64,000 nucleotides of DNA from CAMLIZ01 sp036231905 (GCF_036231905.1 NZ_JAZARE010000004.1:248001-312000); one strand, 5' to 3'; numbered from the stretch's first letter, positions 35,801-44,347 are shown. A program made the numbers and translations. The notes: a model not told the origin generated them from the sequence alone.

Positions 35801-36838
35801 CTACGCGCCGTGCTTGTCGGCCTCGGAGGTGAAGGCGTCGGCGTAGAACTCGTCTTCCGGCAAGCCGCAGCGGGCGACGAAGTCGCGCTTGGCGGACTCC
35901 ACCATGATCGGCGCGCCGCAGGCATACACCTGGTGGCCGGAGAGATCCGGCAGGTCCGCCATCACCGCCTGGTGTACGAAGCCGGTGCGGCCGGTCCAGG
36001 CCTCGTCGGGCTTGGCTTCGCTCAGCACCGGCACGTAGCTGAAGTTCGGCATTTCAGCGGCCATCTGCAGGGCCCAGTCGTGCAGGTACAGGTCCGCTTT
36101 GGTGCGGCAGCCCCAGTACAGAACCGCGGGGCGGGTGATGCCCTTGTGGCGCAGGTGTTCGATGATGGCTTTCAGTGGCGCGAAGCCTGTGCCGCTGGCC
36201 AGCAACACCATCGGCTTGTCGCTGTCCTCGCGCAGGAAGAAGCTGCCGAACGGGCCTTCCACGCGCAGGATGTCCTTTTCCTTCATGGCACCGAACACGT
36301 GGTCGGTGAACTTGCCACCGGGCATGTGGCGGATGTGAAGCTCGATGCCCGGCGTCTGGGCCTGGGTGTGCGGCGCATTGGCCATCGAGTAGCTGCGCCG
36401 CGAGCCGTCACGCAGGATGAACTCGACGTACTGACCGGCGTGGTACTGCATCACCACGTTGGCCGGCAGTTGCAGGCGCAGCAGGGTCACGTCGGGGGCA
36501 GGGCGGGTGAGGCTGGCGACACGGGCCGGCATCTTCTGGATCGGGAATTCGCCCGCGCCCGGCACGGTGCGCGCTTCCACCACGCAGTCGGTCTGGGGCG
36601 CGGCACAGCAGGTGAGCACGAAGCCGGCTTCTTCCTCCGCGTCGGAGAGCGCCTTCTGCTGGTGCACACCGTGGATCACCCGGCCTTCGAGCAGCTTGCT
36701 CTTGCAGCTGCCGCAGGCGCCGTCCTTGCAGCCATAGGGCAGGCCGACACCGGCGCGGATGGCGGCAACGAGGATGGGCTCGTCGCGCTGCACTTCGAAG
36801 GTGCGGCCGGAAGGTTGGACGGTGACGGTAAAGCTCAT
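35801..36838 (-). CDS. [2Fe-2S] flavoprotein reductase (CDP-6-deoxy-delta-3,4-glucoseen reductase-like)
   Basis: This 345-residue electron-transfer enzyme joins an N-terminal plant-type ferredoxin domain (C-x4-C-x2-C in CKDGACGSC near residues 36-44, with the fourth Cys in VLTCCAAP) to a ferredoxin-NADP reductase module with FAD motif RSYSMANAP and NAD motif LASGTGFAPLKAI. It probably moves electrons from NAD(P)H to a partner oxygenase or reductase. The annotation as a CDP-sugar reductase comes from the family name; the actual partner is unknown. The ATG at 36838 fits the ferredoxin start MSFTVTVQPSGRTF. It is divergent from the SDR epimerase gene. Confidence 0.88.
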   Translation of the reverse strand: MSFTVTVQPSGRTFEVQRDEPILVAAIRAGVGLPYGCKDGACGSCKSKLLEGRVIHGVHQQKALSDAEEEAGFVLTCCAAPQTDCVVEARTVPGAGEFPIQKMPARVASLTRPAPDVTLLRLQLPANVVMQYHAGQYVEFILRDGSRRSYSMANAPHTQAQTPGIELHIRHMPGGKFTDHVFGAMKEKDILRVEGPFGSFFLREDSDKPMVLLASGTGFAPLKAIIEHLRHKGITRPAVLYWGCRTKADLYLHDWALQMAAEMPNFSYVPVLSEAKPDEAWTGRTGFVHQAVMADLPDLSGHQVYACGAPIMVESAKRDFVARCGLPEDEFYADAFTSEADKHGA

Positions 36839-36887
36839 GGTGGGGATGCACGACCCGTAAACTGGTTCGCAATTCTGCCCGCTTCCC

Positions 36888-37835
36888 GTGTCACCCCTTT
36901 CCACCGTGTCCATTCCTTCCCGCCTGCGCCGCCCCACGTTGCTGATCATCGGTTGCGGGGACGTGGGCCTGCGCGTGGCGCGCCTGCTGCGCGGTCGCTA
37001 CCGGTTGCTGGGCCTGACCTCCAGCCCGGGGCGCCGTGATGAGCTTCGCGCGGCCGGCGTGCGGCCGCTGCTGGGTGACCTCGATGACCCCGCGAGCCTG
37101 CAGCGCCTCGCCGGCCTGGCCGACGCCGTGCTGCACCTGGCCCCGCCGCCCGCACAGGGCGAGCGTGACACGCGCACCGCCCATCTGCTGGCCGCGCTGG
37201 GCCGCAAAGCGCGGGTGCAGCGGCTGGTGTATGGCAGCACCACCGGCGTGTACGGGGACCGTGGGGGCGCCTGGATCGACGAAACGGCAGCGCTAGCGCC
37301 CCAGACGGCCCGCGCACTCCGGCGGGTGGATGCCGAGGCGCGGCTGCGTTGGTATGGCCGTGCCTTCGGGGCGCGCGTCAGCCTGTTGCGCATCCCGGGC
37401 ATCTACGCGGTCGACCGCGAAGGCGGGCATCCGCGCGAGCGCCTGCTGCAGGGCTTGCCGGTGCTGCGGCAGGCGGATGACGTGTACACCAACCACATCC
37501 ACGCTGACGACCTGGCCCGTGCCTGCGTAGCCGCACTGCACCGCGGCAAGCCGCAACGCGTGGTGCACGCCAGCGACGACACCGAGTTGCTGATGGGCGA
37601 CTACTTCGACCTGGCCGCCGACCTTTGCGGCCTGCCACGCCCACCCCGCATCAGCCGCGAGGACGCGCGCACGGTGATGTCCCCCATGCGCGTGAGCTTC
37701 ATGAGCGAATCCCGCCGCCTGCACAACAGCAGGCTCAAGGGCGAACTGCGTCTGCGCCTGCGCTACCCCACCGTCGCAGACGGTTTGTCAGTCAAGTTGG
37801 AACCCCCTCCTGGAGGGGGGCAGGGGGAGCCGTAG
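36888..37835 (+). CDS. SDR family NAD(P)-binding epimerase-like protein
   Basis: This 315-residue protein has the Rossmann motif GCGDVGLRVARLL and the region YGSTTGVYGDRGGAW typical of YeeZ-like atypical SDRs. The substrate is unknown. The start is GTG at 36888; a second GTG six codons later (36906) is equally possible. The last 16 or so residues (EPPPGGGQGEP) are read from a hairpin repeat, so the original stop may have been lost by a repeat insertion. Confidence 0.82.
   Translation: MSPLSTVSIPSRLRRPTLLIIGCGDVGLRVARLLRGRYRLLGLTSSPGRRDELRAAGVRPLLGDLDDPASLQRLAGLADAVLHLAPPPAQGERDTRTAHLLAALGRKARVQRLVYGSTTGVYGDRGGAWIDETAALAPQTARALRRVDAEARLRWYGRAFGARVSLLRIPGIYAVDREGGHPRERLLQGLPVLRQADDVYTNHIHADDLARACVAALHRGKPQRVVHASDDTELLMGDYFDLAADLCGLPRPPRISREDARTVMSPMRVSFMSESRRLHNSRLKGELRLRLRYPTVADGLSVKLEPPPGGGQGEP
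37803..37819. repeat. C5/G5 hairpin overlapping the SDR gene end
   Basis: CCCCCTCC-T-GGAGGGGG is a perfect 8-base hairpin inside the last codons of the SDR gene. It matches the pattern at 26147-26159 and 31998-32018. Confidence 0.5.
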
Positions 37836-37867
37836 GTTCACCCGAAGGGATCGAGCGCCGCAGGCGC

Positions 37868-38911
37868 TCAGATCCCTTGCGCATGTTTCAACGTCGTCAT
37901 CCGGTCCACCGTCTTCATCGTGACCCGCCGGGCCTCGTCCCCGCGCCGGATGTCCAGGGTCACCTCGCGTTCCGGTTGGCCGCCGTCCCACAACTGCTTC
38001 CACAAGGTGGCCAGTTCGCCGACCTCGGTGCCGTCGATGCGCAGGATGCGGTCGCCGGGCTGCAGCCCCGCCACCGCAGCCGGGCTGTCGTTGCTGACAC
38101 GCACCACGCGCACGGCGCCGCCGAGCTCGATGCAGTTCACGCCCATCCAGGCGCGCCGGCTGCGCGCGGACATGCCCTGGGCGCGCAACTCGCCCAGGAT
38201 GGGCTTGAGCAGGTCCACCGGCACGAACATGTTGCCCGGCAGCCGCGGCCCCTGCTCGCCCATCGCGTCGTGCACCAGCAGCGAGCCGATGCCGAGCAGT
38301 TCGCCGCGCGCGTTGAACAGGGCCGCACCGCTGTGGTCCATGCGCGCTGGCGCGGTGAAGAGCGCGTTGTCGATGTGGTATTCCCAGAAGCCGGAAAACG
38401 CCCGCTGCGACACCAGGCGGGCCAAGCTGATGCCGCCTTGCTCGCCGCCGCTCACTACCATCAGCGGTTCTTCCGCCTGCAGCTGTTGTGCATCACCCAG
38501 CGGCACCGGCTCCAGGCGCAGCGGCGCCAGCGCCTGCACCAGGCCGAACCCGGTGTCCTGGTCGTAGGCCACCACCCGCGCGGGCAGCTCGCGCCCGTCG
38601 TCCAGCAGCAGCTGCACCTGGTCGGCTTCGATGATGAGGTAGCCGATGGTCAACACCAGGTCGTCCGGCCCGATCACCACGCCCGAGCCCTGGCGCGCGG
38701 GGCCCAGGCTGTCGGTGGAGCGGGCGCCTTCCACCGCAATCGCGCGCACACCCACCACCGCGTCGCTGGCGCGGCCCAGGGCACGCGACTGCGCCTCGTC
38801 TCCCGGCTCCGGCCCGGCCAGCGCGCCGACCCAGCTCAAGGCCGCCAGCAGGCACAAGGCCCAACGGATCCAGACGGAGCGTGACGTGGGCGGGCGGGCG
38901 GTGGAACGCAT
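37868..38911 (-). CDS. HtrA-like (S1C) protein lacking two catalytic residues, with PDZ domain
   Basis: This 347-residue secreted or membrane-tethered protein has a signal segment (residues about 14-33) and a trypsin-like fold that aligns with DegS/HtrA without gaps around the active site. The catalytic His is Tyr91 (VLTIGYLIIEAD where family has ITNKHV), the catalytic Asp is Gly121 (DQDTGFGLV where family has TDLAV), and Ser194 remains in DHSGAALFN. A PDZ domain occupies about 255-340 (SPAAVAGLQPGDRILRIDG). The ATG at 38911 follows TTTGGAG. It is probably a non-proteolytic adaptor or sensor rather than a peptidase. Confidence 0.85.
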   Translation of the reverse strand: MRSTARPPTSRSVWIRWALCLLAALSWVGALAGPEPGDEAQSRALGRASDAVVGVRAIAVEGARSTDSLGPARQGSGVVIGPDDLVLTIGYLIIEADQVQLLLDDGRELPARVVAYDQDTGFGLVQALAPLRLEPVPLGDAQQLQAEEPLMVVSGGEQGGISLARLVSQRAFSGFWEYHIDNALFTAPARMDHSGAALFNARGELLGIGSLLVHDAMGEQGPRLPGNMFVPVDLLKPILGELRAQGMSARSRRAWMGVNCIELGGAVRVVRVSNDSPAAVAGLQPGDRILRIDGTEVGELATLWKQLWDGGQPEREVTLDIRRGDEARRVTMKTVDRMTTLKHAQGI

Positions 38912-39005
38912 GGCGAACTCCAAAGGCATGCGCAGGTGCATGCCTTGAGTAGCACAGGTCGTACCCGCTGGTATGCGCGTCGTCAGCCCGACGCCAGTGC
39001 AGCGA

Positions 39006-39617
39006 TCAGTGAAAGCGCCGCGGGCCTCCGCGGCCACCAAAAGGGGGGCGGCCACGCCAGTAGAGGATCATCAGGTAGCCGCCCAGCATGCCGCCCAGAT
39101 GGGCGAAATGGGCGACACCGCTGCCGCCCGACAGGCCGAACAGCAGCTCCAGCACGCCGAACACGATGACGAAGGTGCGCGCCTTCATCGGGATCGGGGG
39201 GAACAGCGGCATGATGGTGCGGTGAGGGAACAGCATGCCAAAGGCAAGCAGCAGCCCGAACAGCGCCCCGGAGGCTCCCAAGGTGGGCGACAGCGATCCC
39301 GTGATCAGCGTGAACACCAGCTGCACGGCGGCGGCCGAGAGCACGCTGGCCAGCAGGAACTGCATGTAGCGCTTGTCACCCCACAGCCGCTCCAGCTCGC
39401 TGCCGAACATCCACAGCCCCAGCATGTTGAAGAACAGGTGCAGCGGATCGCCATGCAGGAAGGCATAGGTGACCGGCTGCCAGGGCATGAAGCGGCCGCT
39501 CTCCGCCGGCCACAGGGCCAGCCAGGTCACGAGGGGAACGGGGAGCAGCAGCTGCACGCAGAACACGGCGGTGCACAGCAGCATGAGGAACTTCGTGACC
39601 GGTGGCAGGGGCGGCAT
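39006..39617 (-). CDS. Rhomboid family intramembrane serine protease
   Basis: This 203-residue membrane protein has six hydrophobic segments. The catalytic Ser116 is in GASGA and His173 is in HFAHLGG, and WQPVTYAFLHGDPLHLFFNM is the family loop. It lies 94 bases upstream of the degenerate HtrA gene in the same direction; a shared substrate is possible but not shown. The proline- and glycine-rich tail (GRPPFGGRGGPRRFH) is a common rhomboid tail of this group. Confidence 0.93.
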   Translation of the reverse strand: MPPLPPVTKFLMLLCTAVFCVQLLLPVPLVTWLALWPAESGRFMPWQPVTYAFLHGDPLHLFFNMLGLWMFGSELERLWGDKRYMQFLLASVLSAAAVQLVFTLITGSLSPTLGASGALFGLLLAFGMLFPHRTIMPLFPPIPMKARTFVIVFGVLELLFGLSGGSGVAHFAHLGGMLGGYLMILYWRGRPPFGGRGGPRRFH

Positions 39618-39645
39618 GCTCGCAACGTCGCTGTGTAGCGAAGGG

Positions 39646-39663
39646 GCGCGCCGATCGGCGCGC
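39646..39663. repeat. Perfect 18-base palindrome upstream of rhomboid
   Basis: GCGCGCCGA-TCGGCGCGC is a perfect palindrome within the 105-base gap between the acyltransferase and rhomboid genes. Flanking GAAGG/CCTTC arms would extend a hairpin with bulges. There is no T-run. Confidence 0.45.
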
Positions 39664-39722
39664 TCGCCTTCAGGAAGGGAGTGGCGATTCTGCCAGTTCG
39701 TGTGGAGTTGGCCTGGCTGGCG

Positions 39723-40322
39723 TCAAACCCGCTCTGCCGGTGGCTGATGGCCAGGCCGCAGGCCCTCGAGCACTGCCGGGTCCGTCACCGGCTTGAAGGC
39801 ACCAGAATCAAAATACGCCCAACCACCCTGGTGCCAGGTATAGAAACGATTGTCCAGGCGGGTGGTCTGGCGCACTTCCTGCGTCCCGTGGGTGACCACG
39901 CAGTCGGAGGCCACGTCTTTCATAACGACAGCGTTGGCCGCTATCCGAACGCGATGCCCGATCTTCACGTTGCCGATGACTTTGGCGCCCGCGCCAATGT
40001 AGCAATCGTCGCCGATGGTTGGCGCACCGAAACCCCGTGAGCCAGCCACGGTGTTCGAGCCGATGGTGACCTGTTGGAAGATCACACAATTGCGGCCGAT
40101 GCTGGCGCCCCCGGAGATGAAGATACCGAGCTCGCCGTGCGGGAAACACGGCTCTCCGTCGAAGCGGGCGTTCCACGCGATCGAGCTGGCCTGGGCGTGC
40201 TGGAACGCCGCGTGCAACGCGATGAGCAGGCGCTTGAGCACACCATGACGCTGGCGCCCGATGGCCACCCGCAGTGCATGCCCGTTGCCGAACGTTGCAC
40301 GAACGATCAGTTCCACGATCAC
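39723..40322 (-). CDS. Serine acetyltransferase-like hexapeptide acyltransferase
   Basis: This 199-residue protein has a left-handed beta-helix fold: residues about 65-145 contain hexapeptide repeats such as ISGGASIGRNCVIFQQVTIG and GAPTIGDDCYIGAGAKVIG. The short helical head and the FQQVTIG coil resemble CysE-like transferases of surface polysaccharide clusters. The catalytic His that true serine acetyltransferases carry in DHGTGVVIG is not seen; the position reads FISGGASIG. The GTG at 40322 follows GGGAG. Longer in-frame starts run into the tRNA gene and are rejected. GC content (about 57-63% by hand count of three lines) is below its neighbours (about 70-75%). Confidence 0.78.
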   Translation of the reverse strand: MIVELIVRATFGNGHALRVAIGRQRHGVLKRLLIALHAAFQHAQASSIAWNARFDGEPCFPHGELGIFISGGASIGRNCVIFQQVTIGSNTVAGSRGFGAPTIGDDCYIGAGAKVIGNVKIGHRVRIAANAVVMKDVASDCVVTHGTQEVRQTTRLDNRFYTWHQGGWAYFDSGAFKPVTDPAVLEGLRPGHQPPAERV

Positions 40323-40469
40323 TGCTGGAAGCTCCCTGCTTTGGCCGACGTCCGCGCCGAGCGATCCCTGGTCGGACCATCCAGCGGCGGGATTTGCCTG
40401 TGGTGAGCCCGGCCGCTTTGCCGTGCCGGCGATGCTGGCGCAAAGCTGCAGGGCCTGCTCGATTGCCTG

Positions 40470-40554
40470 TGGTGCCGAAGGCCGGACTCGAACCGGCACG
40501 CCTTGCGGCGGGGGATTTTGAGTCCCCTGCGTCTACCGATTTCGCCACTTCGGC
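40470..40554 (-). tRNA. tRNA-Leu(CAA)
   Basis: An 85-base gene including an encoded 3' CCA. The acceptor stem is GCCGAAG/CTTCGGC, the anticodon arm GGGGA-CTCAAAA-TCCCC gives anticodon CAA (reads UUG), the variable arm CGCC-GCAA-GGCG is long as in tRNA-Leu, and the T arm is GCCGG-TTCGAGT-CCGGC. Confidence 0.97.
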
Positions 40555-40646
40555 CGGTAGGCAACGTCAAGGCGCGGATTATGGCATGCGGCCTGCGCGC
40601 CCCCGGGGCTGCTGCCACAATGCGCCCCGGAGGAAGGATGTCCCGC

Positions 40647-41552
40647 ATGCCGTTGTACAAGACCCTCGAAGACGCCATCGGCCACACGCCGCTGGTGCGC
40701 CTGCAACGTGTGCCCGGTGCGGAGAACGATCGCCGCGGCAACGTCATCCTCGCCAAGCTGGAGGGCAACAACCCGGCGGGTTCGGTGAAGGACCGGCCCG
40801 CGATCAGCATGATCAAGCGTGCCGAGGAGCGCGGCGACATCCGCCCGGGCGACACGCTGATCGAGGCCACCTCCGGCAACACCGGCATCGCGCTGGCGAT
40901 GGCCGCGGCGATCCGCGGCTACCGCATGGTGCTGATCATGCCGGAGGACCTGTCGGTCGAGCGCGCCCAGACCATGAAGGCGTTTGGCGCGGAGCTGGTG
41001 CTCACGCCGCGCTCCGGTGGCATGGAATACGCCCGCGACCTGGCCGAGCAGATGGAAAAGGACGGCAAGGGCCGGGTGCTCGACCAGTTCGCCAATGCGG
41101 ACAACCCGCGCGTGCACTACGAAACCACCGGGCCGGAGATCTGGCAGGACACCGAAGGCCGCATCACGCACTTCGTGAGCGCCATGGGCACCACCGGCAC
41201 CATCACCGGCGTGTCGCATTACCTGAAGGAGCAGAACGCGCAGGTGCGCATCATTGGCGCCCAGCCGTCGGAGGGCTCCCGCATCCCCGGCATCCGCAAG
41301 TGGCCCGAGGCCTACCTGCCGAAGATCTACGAGCCCAAGGCGGTGGACGAGATGGTGTACGTGAGCCAGGCCGACGCCGAAGAGATGGCCCGCCGCCTGG
41401 CGCGCGAGGAAGGCCTGTTCGGCGGCATCTCCGCAGCAGGCGCCTGCTGGGTGGCGCTGCAGGTCGCCGCCACGGTGGAAAACGCCACCATCGTGTTCGT
41501 GGTCTGCGACCGCGGCGATCGTTACCTGTCCACCGGCGTGTTCCCCGCCTGA
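40647..41552 (+). CDS. cysM: Cysteine synthase B (CysM)
   Basis: This 301-residue PLP enzyme makes cysteine from O-acetylserine and sulfide or thiosulfate. The PLP lysine is Lys48 in GSVKDRPA and the substrate loop is TSGNTGIALA. The active-site entrance motif is MGTTGTITG. I prefer the ATG at 40647 because AGGAAGG precedes it by nine bases; an ATG at 40638 adds three residues and is also possible. It forms a short operon with a Nudix hydrolase and tusA, which is a sulfur-transfer protein. Confidence 0.93.
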   Translation: MPLYKTLEDAIGHTPLVRLQRVPGAENDRRGNVILAKLEGNNPAGSVKDRPAISMIKRAEERGDIRPGDTLIEATSGNTGIALAMAAAIRGYRMVLIMPEDLSVERAQTMKAFGAELVLTPRSGGMEYARDLAEQMEKDGKGRVLDQFANADNPRVHYETTGPEIWQDTEGRITHFVSAMGTTGTITGVSHYLKEQNAQVRIIGAQPSEGSRIPGIRKWPEAYLPKIYEPKAVDEMVYVSQADAEEMARRLAREEGLFGGISAAGACWVALQVAATVENATIVFVVCDRGDRYLSTGVFPA

Positions 41553-41564
41553 GCGAGCGACCCC

Positions 41565-42107
41565 ATGGCCTTCGAATACCGCTACTGCCCGCAGTGCGCC
41601 ACGCCGCTGCAGACCATCACGCTGGACGAGGACGGCGGGCCCAAGGCGCGCATCCGCTGCCCGGCCTGCGACTTCACGCACTGGAACAACCCGACGCCCG
41701 TGCTGGCCGCGGTGATCGAGTGCGGTGACCGCGAAGGCCGGCTGCTGTTCGCCCGCAATGCGGCCTGGCCGAACAAGAATGCCTTCGGCCTGATCACCGG
41801 CTTCATGGAGGCGGGCGAGACGCCTGAAGAGGGCATACGGCGCGAGGTGGCGGAGGAAACCGCGCTGGAGGTGGACGCGCTCAAGCTGATTGGCGTGTAC
41901 GACTTCCAGCGCATGAACCAGATCATCATCGCGTACCACGCGCTCGCGCATGGCGAGATCCGCCTGTCGCCGGAACTGGTGGAGTACAAGCTGGTGGCGC
42001 CGCACGAGGCCATGTGCTGGCCGGCCGGCACCGGCTATGCCCTGGCGGACTGGCTGCGTTCGCGCGGGCACAATCCCGAGTTCATCGAATGGCCCCGCAA
42101 GGGCTGA
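41565..42107 (+). CDS. Nudix hydrolase with N-terminal zinc ribbon
   Basis: This 180-residue protein begins with a zinc ribbon (CPQC near residue 8 and CPAC near 39) and then has a Nudix box GFMEAGETPEEGIRREVAEE at about residues 82-101. The usual Gly in the last part of the box is Ala (ETAL), a small change. The layout resembles NudC-like NADH pyrophosphatases but is shorter. It follows cysM by 12 bases. Confidence 0.9.
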   Translation: MAFEYRYCPQCATPLQTITLDEDGGPKARIRCPACDFTHWNNPTPVLAAVIECGDREGRLLFARNAAWPNKNAFGLITGFMEAGETPEEGIRREVAEETALEVDALKLIGVYDFQRMNQIIIAYHALAHGEIRLSPELVEYKLVAPHEAMCWPAGTGYALADWLRSRGHNPEFIEWPRKG

Positions 42108-42121
42108 AGCCACGCACCACC

Positions 42122-42349
42122 ATGCAAGCGGACCGAGAACTCGACACCCGCGGGCTCACCTGCCCGCTGCCGATCCTGAAGGCCAAGAAGGCCTTGGCCG
42201 ACATGGCCAGCGGCCAGATCCTGAAGGTGGTGGCCACCGACCCGGGGTCGATGCGGGACTTCCAGGCTTTTGCGCGCCAGACGGGCAACGACCTGGTGGA
42301 GCAGACGACGCAGGCGGACGAATACATCCACTTCCTGCGCCGCCGCTGA
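42122..42349 (+). CDS. tusA: Sulfurtransferase TusA (SirA/YedF family)
   Basis: This 75-residue protein carries persulfide sulfur on Cys14 in the CPxP motif (TRGLTCPLPILKAKKAL). TusA proteins pass sulfur to tRNA thiolation or to molybdenum cofactor assembly. The ATG at 42122 gives the usual length. It follows the Nudix gene by 14 bases, and with cysM upstream the cluster has a sulfur theme. Confidence 0.95.
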   Translation: MQADRELDTRGLTCPLPILKAKKALADMASGQILKVVATDPGSMRDFQAFARQTGNDLVEQTTQADEYIHFLRRR

Positions 42350-42352
42350 ACC

Positions 42353-43219
42353 TTAGAGTTCCAGCGTCTTCAGGTAATCCCGGAAGCCCGGGCCCAGCTG
42401 CGGGTGAGCGAGCGCCAGCTCTACGTTGGCCTGCAGGAAACCGTCCTTGCTGCCGCAGTCGTAGCGCTTGCCTTCATAGCGGTAGGCAAACACCTTTTCG
42501 CGCCGCAGCAGGCCGGCGATGCCGTCGGTGAGCTGGATCTCGCCGCCCACGCCGCGCGGCTGGTGCGCGATTTCATGGAAGACGCCCGGCGTCAGGATGT
42601 ACCGGCCAGCGACGCCCAGGCGCGATGGGGCGACTTCGGGCTTGGGCTTTTCCACGATGCGGGTCACGTCCATCAAGCGGTCGTTCACCTGCGAACCGGC
42701 CACGATGCCGTAGCGGGCGGTGTGCTCGGCGGGCACTTCCTGCACCGCCAGGATGGAGGCGCGCCAGTCGGCAAACTGCTCCACCATCTGCTTGAGCACC
42801 GGCGGCGTGCCCACCATCAGGTCGTCGGCCAGCAGCACCGCAAAGGGATGGTTGCCCACCAGGCGCTGGGCACAGAGCACCGCATGGCCCAGGCCCAGGG
42901 CCTGCGCCTGGCGCACGTAGATGCATTCCATGTCGTCGGGTTTGACCGAACGCACGGTGTCCAGCAGTTCCTGCTTGCCCGCCTGTTCGAGGGCTACCTC
43001 GAGCTCGAAAGTCATGTCAAAGTGGTCTTCGATCGGGCGCTTGTGGCGGCCGGTCACGAAGATCATTTCCCGCACACCCGCCGCATACGCCTCTTCCACG
43101 GCGTACTGGATCAGCGGCTTGTCCACCACCGGCAGCATTTCCTTGGGCTGGGCCTTGGTGGCCGGCAGAAAACGCGTACCGAGACCGGCCACTGGGAAGA
43201 TCGCCTTCTGGACTAACAT
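42353..43219 (-). CDS. galU: UTP-glucose-1-phosphate uridylyltransferase
   Basis: This 288-residue enzyme makes UDP-glucose for envelope polysaccharides. The nucleotide-binding GLGTRFLPATKAQPKEMLPV near residue 13, the motif VRQAQALGLGHAVLC, and the C-terminal ANVELALAHP match GalU. The stop is only three bases from tusA, so the two genes converge. The upstream gap to the dehydrogenase is 162 bases. Confidence 0.96.
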   Translation of the reverse strand: MLVQKAIFPVAGLGTRFLPATKAQPKEMLPVVDKPLIQYAVEEAYAAGVREMIFVTGRHKRPIEDHFDMTFELEVALEQAGKQELLDTVRSVKPDDMECIYVRQAQALGLGHAVLCAQRLVGNHPFAVLLADDLMVGTPPVLKQMVEQFADWRASILAVQEVPAEHTARYGIVAGSQVNDRLMDVTRIVEKPKPEVAPSRLGVAGRYILTPGVFHEIAHQPRGVGGEIQLTDGIAGLLRREKVFAYRYEGKRYDCGSKDGFLQANVELALAHPQLGPGFRDYLKTLEL

Positions 43220-43381
43220 TTACTTACAATCCTTGCTGAGGAGTCGGAACCGATTGTGGCATTGGCATTTGGAGTGCCCACCCCGTGCGCCCGACTGCCG
43301 ACCGCCGTTGCCTTGCTTCATTGCCCGCCGGTCTGGGGGCTCCAGCCTTCCATGAGACCTTTGGGCGGAACCTGAATTGCC

Positions 43382-44347
43382 ATGTCGGTGCTGATCGTTG
43401 AACCGCTCGATGCGGAGGTGATGGGCTGGCTCGCCGAGCGCCACCCGGTGCGCTATGCGCCCGAGCTGGCGCGCGAGCCGCGCGAGTTCCGCCAAGCGCT
43501 GTTCAATGTGCGGGCGCTGGTGCTGCCGCCTTCGGTGACGCTGGATTCCCAGGCGCTGCACTACGCGCCGGTGCTCAAGGCGGTCGGCCGGGTGAGCGCC
43601 GGTGCGGAAAACATCGACCTCGAAGCCTGCACCCGCGCCGGCGTGGAAGTGGTGCGCAGCCTCAACGCCACCGCCCAGGCGGAGGCCGAGTTCATGATCG
43701 GTGCATTGCTCGCCATGCTGCGGCGCGTACCGGTGCGCAGCGAGGACGGCCTGCTCGTGGGCCGGGAGCTGAGCAGCGCGACCGTCGGCCTGATCGGCAT
43801 GGCGCAGGCCGCGCGCTCCATGGCGGAGCTGCTGCAGCCCTTCGGTTCCCGCCTCATCGGCTACGACCCCGCGGTGCATGCCTCCGACGGCCTGTGGGCG
43901 CGCTGGGGGGTGGACCCGGTGGGCCTGCGCGAGCTGCTCGAGCGCAGCGACGCGGTGTGCGTGCAGCTGCCTTACTTCACCCGCTACCACGGCCTGCTGG
44001 GCGAGCGCTTCCTGCAGCACTGCAAGCCCAACCAGGTGATGGTGAGCATCGCGCCCTCGGCCCTGTTCGACGAAGCGGCGCTGGCCAAGGTGCTGGACAG
44101 CGGCCGCATGGCCGCGGCCTGGTTCGACAGCCTGGAGCCGGGCACCCTGGACCCGGGGCGCCCGCTGCACGACATCGACACCCTGCAGATCACGCCGCGC
44201 GTGGCGAGCACCACGCGCGAGTCCCGCGTGCGCAGCGCCTGGGCGGTGGCCCGCCGCATCGACGAGATCCTCACCGCAGCGGCACCAGCGCGCAACAACT
44301 TCAGGCCGACGGCACCAGGCGGCGAAGTTGATCTTGCAGCCGAGTGA
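43382..44347 (+). CDS. Degenerate D-2-hydroxyacid dehydrogenase-like protein
   Basis: This 321-residue protein has the two-domain fold of NAD-dependent 2-hydroxyacid dehydrogenases, but key residues are changed. The nucleotide loop GxGxxG reads GMAQAA (139-144). The catalytic Arg is Pro225 (SIAPSALFDEAAL where family has ARGxxVDE). The catalytic His is Arg273 (TPRVASTT where family has TPHIA). Glu252 and Asp162 remain. Catalysis is therefore doubtful; it may be a binding or regulatory protein. Its last 16 codons overlap the convergent valS end. Confidence 0.82.
   Translation: MSVLIVEPLDAEVMGWLAERHPVRYAPELAREPREFRQALFNVRALVLPPSVTLDSQALHYAPVLKAVGRVSAGAENIDLEACTRAGVEVVRSLNATAQAEAEFMIGALLAMLRRVPVRSEDGLLVGRELSSATVGLIGMAQAARSMAELLQPFGSRLIGYDPAVHASDGLWARWGVDPVGLRELLERSDAVCVQLPYFTRYHGLLGERFLQHCKPNQVMVSIAPSALFDEAALAKVLDSGRMAAAWFDSLEPGTLDPGRPLHDIDTLQITPRVASTTRESRVRSAWAVARRIDEILTAAAPARNNFRPTAPGGEVDLAAE

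Noticed and set aside
40323..40499. N-terminal extension of the acyltransferase frame up to 40499
   Set aside because: It would run through the 3' part of tRNA-Leu; the GTG at 40322 with GGGAG upstream gives a complete hexapeptide protein.
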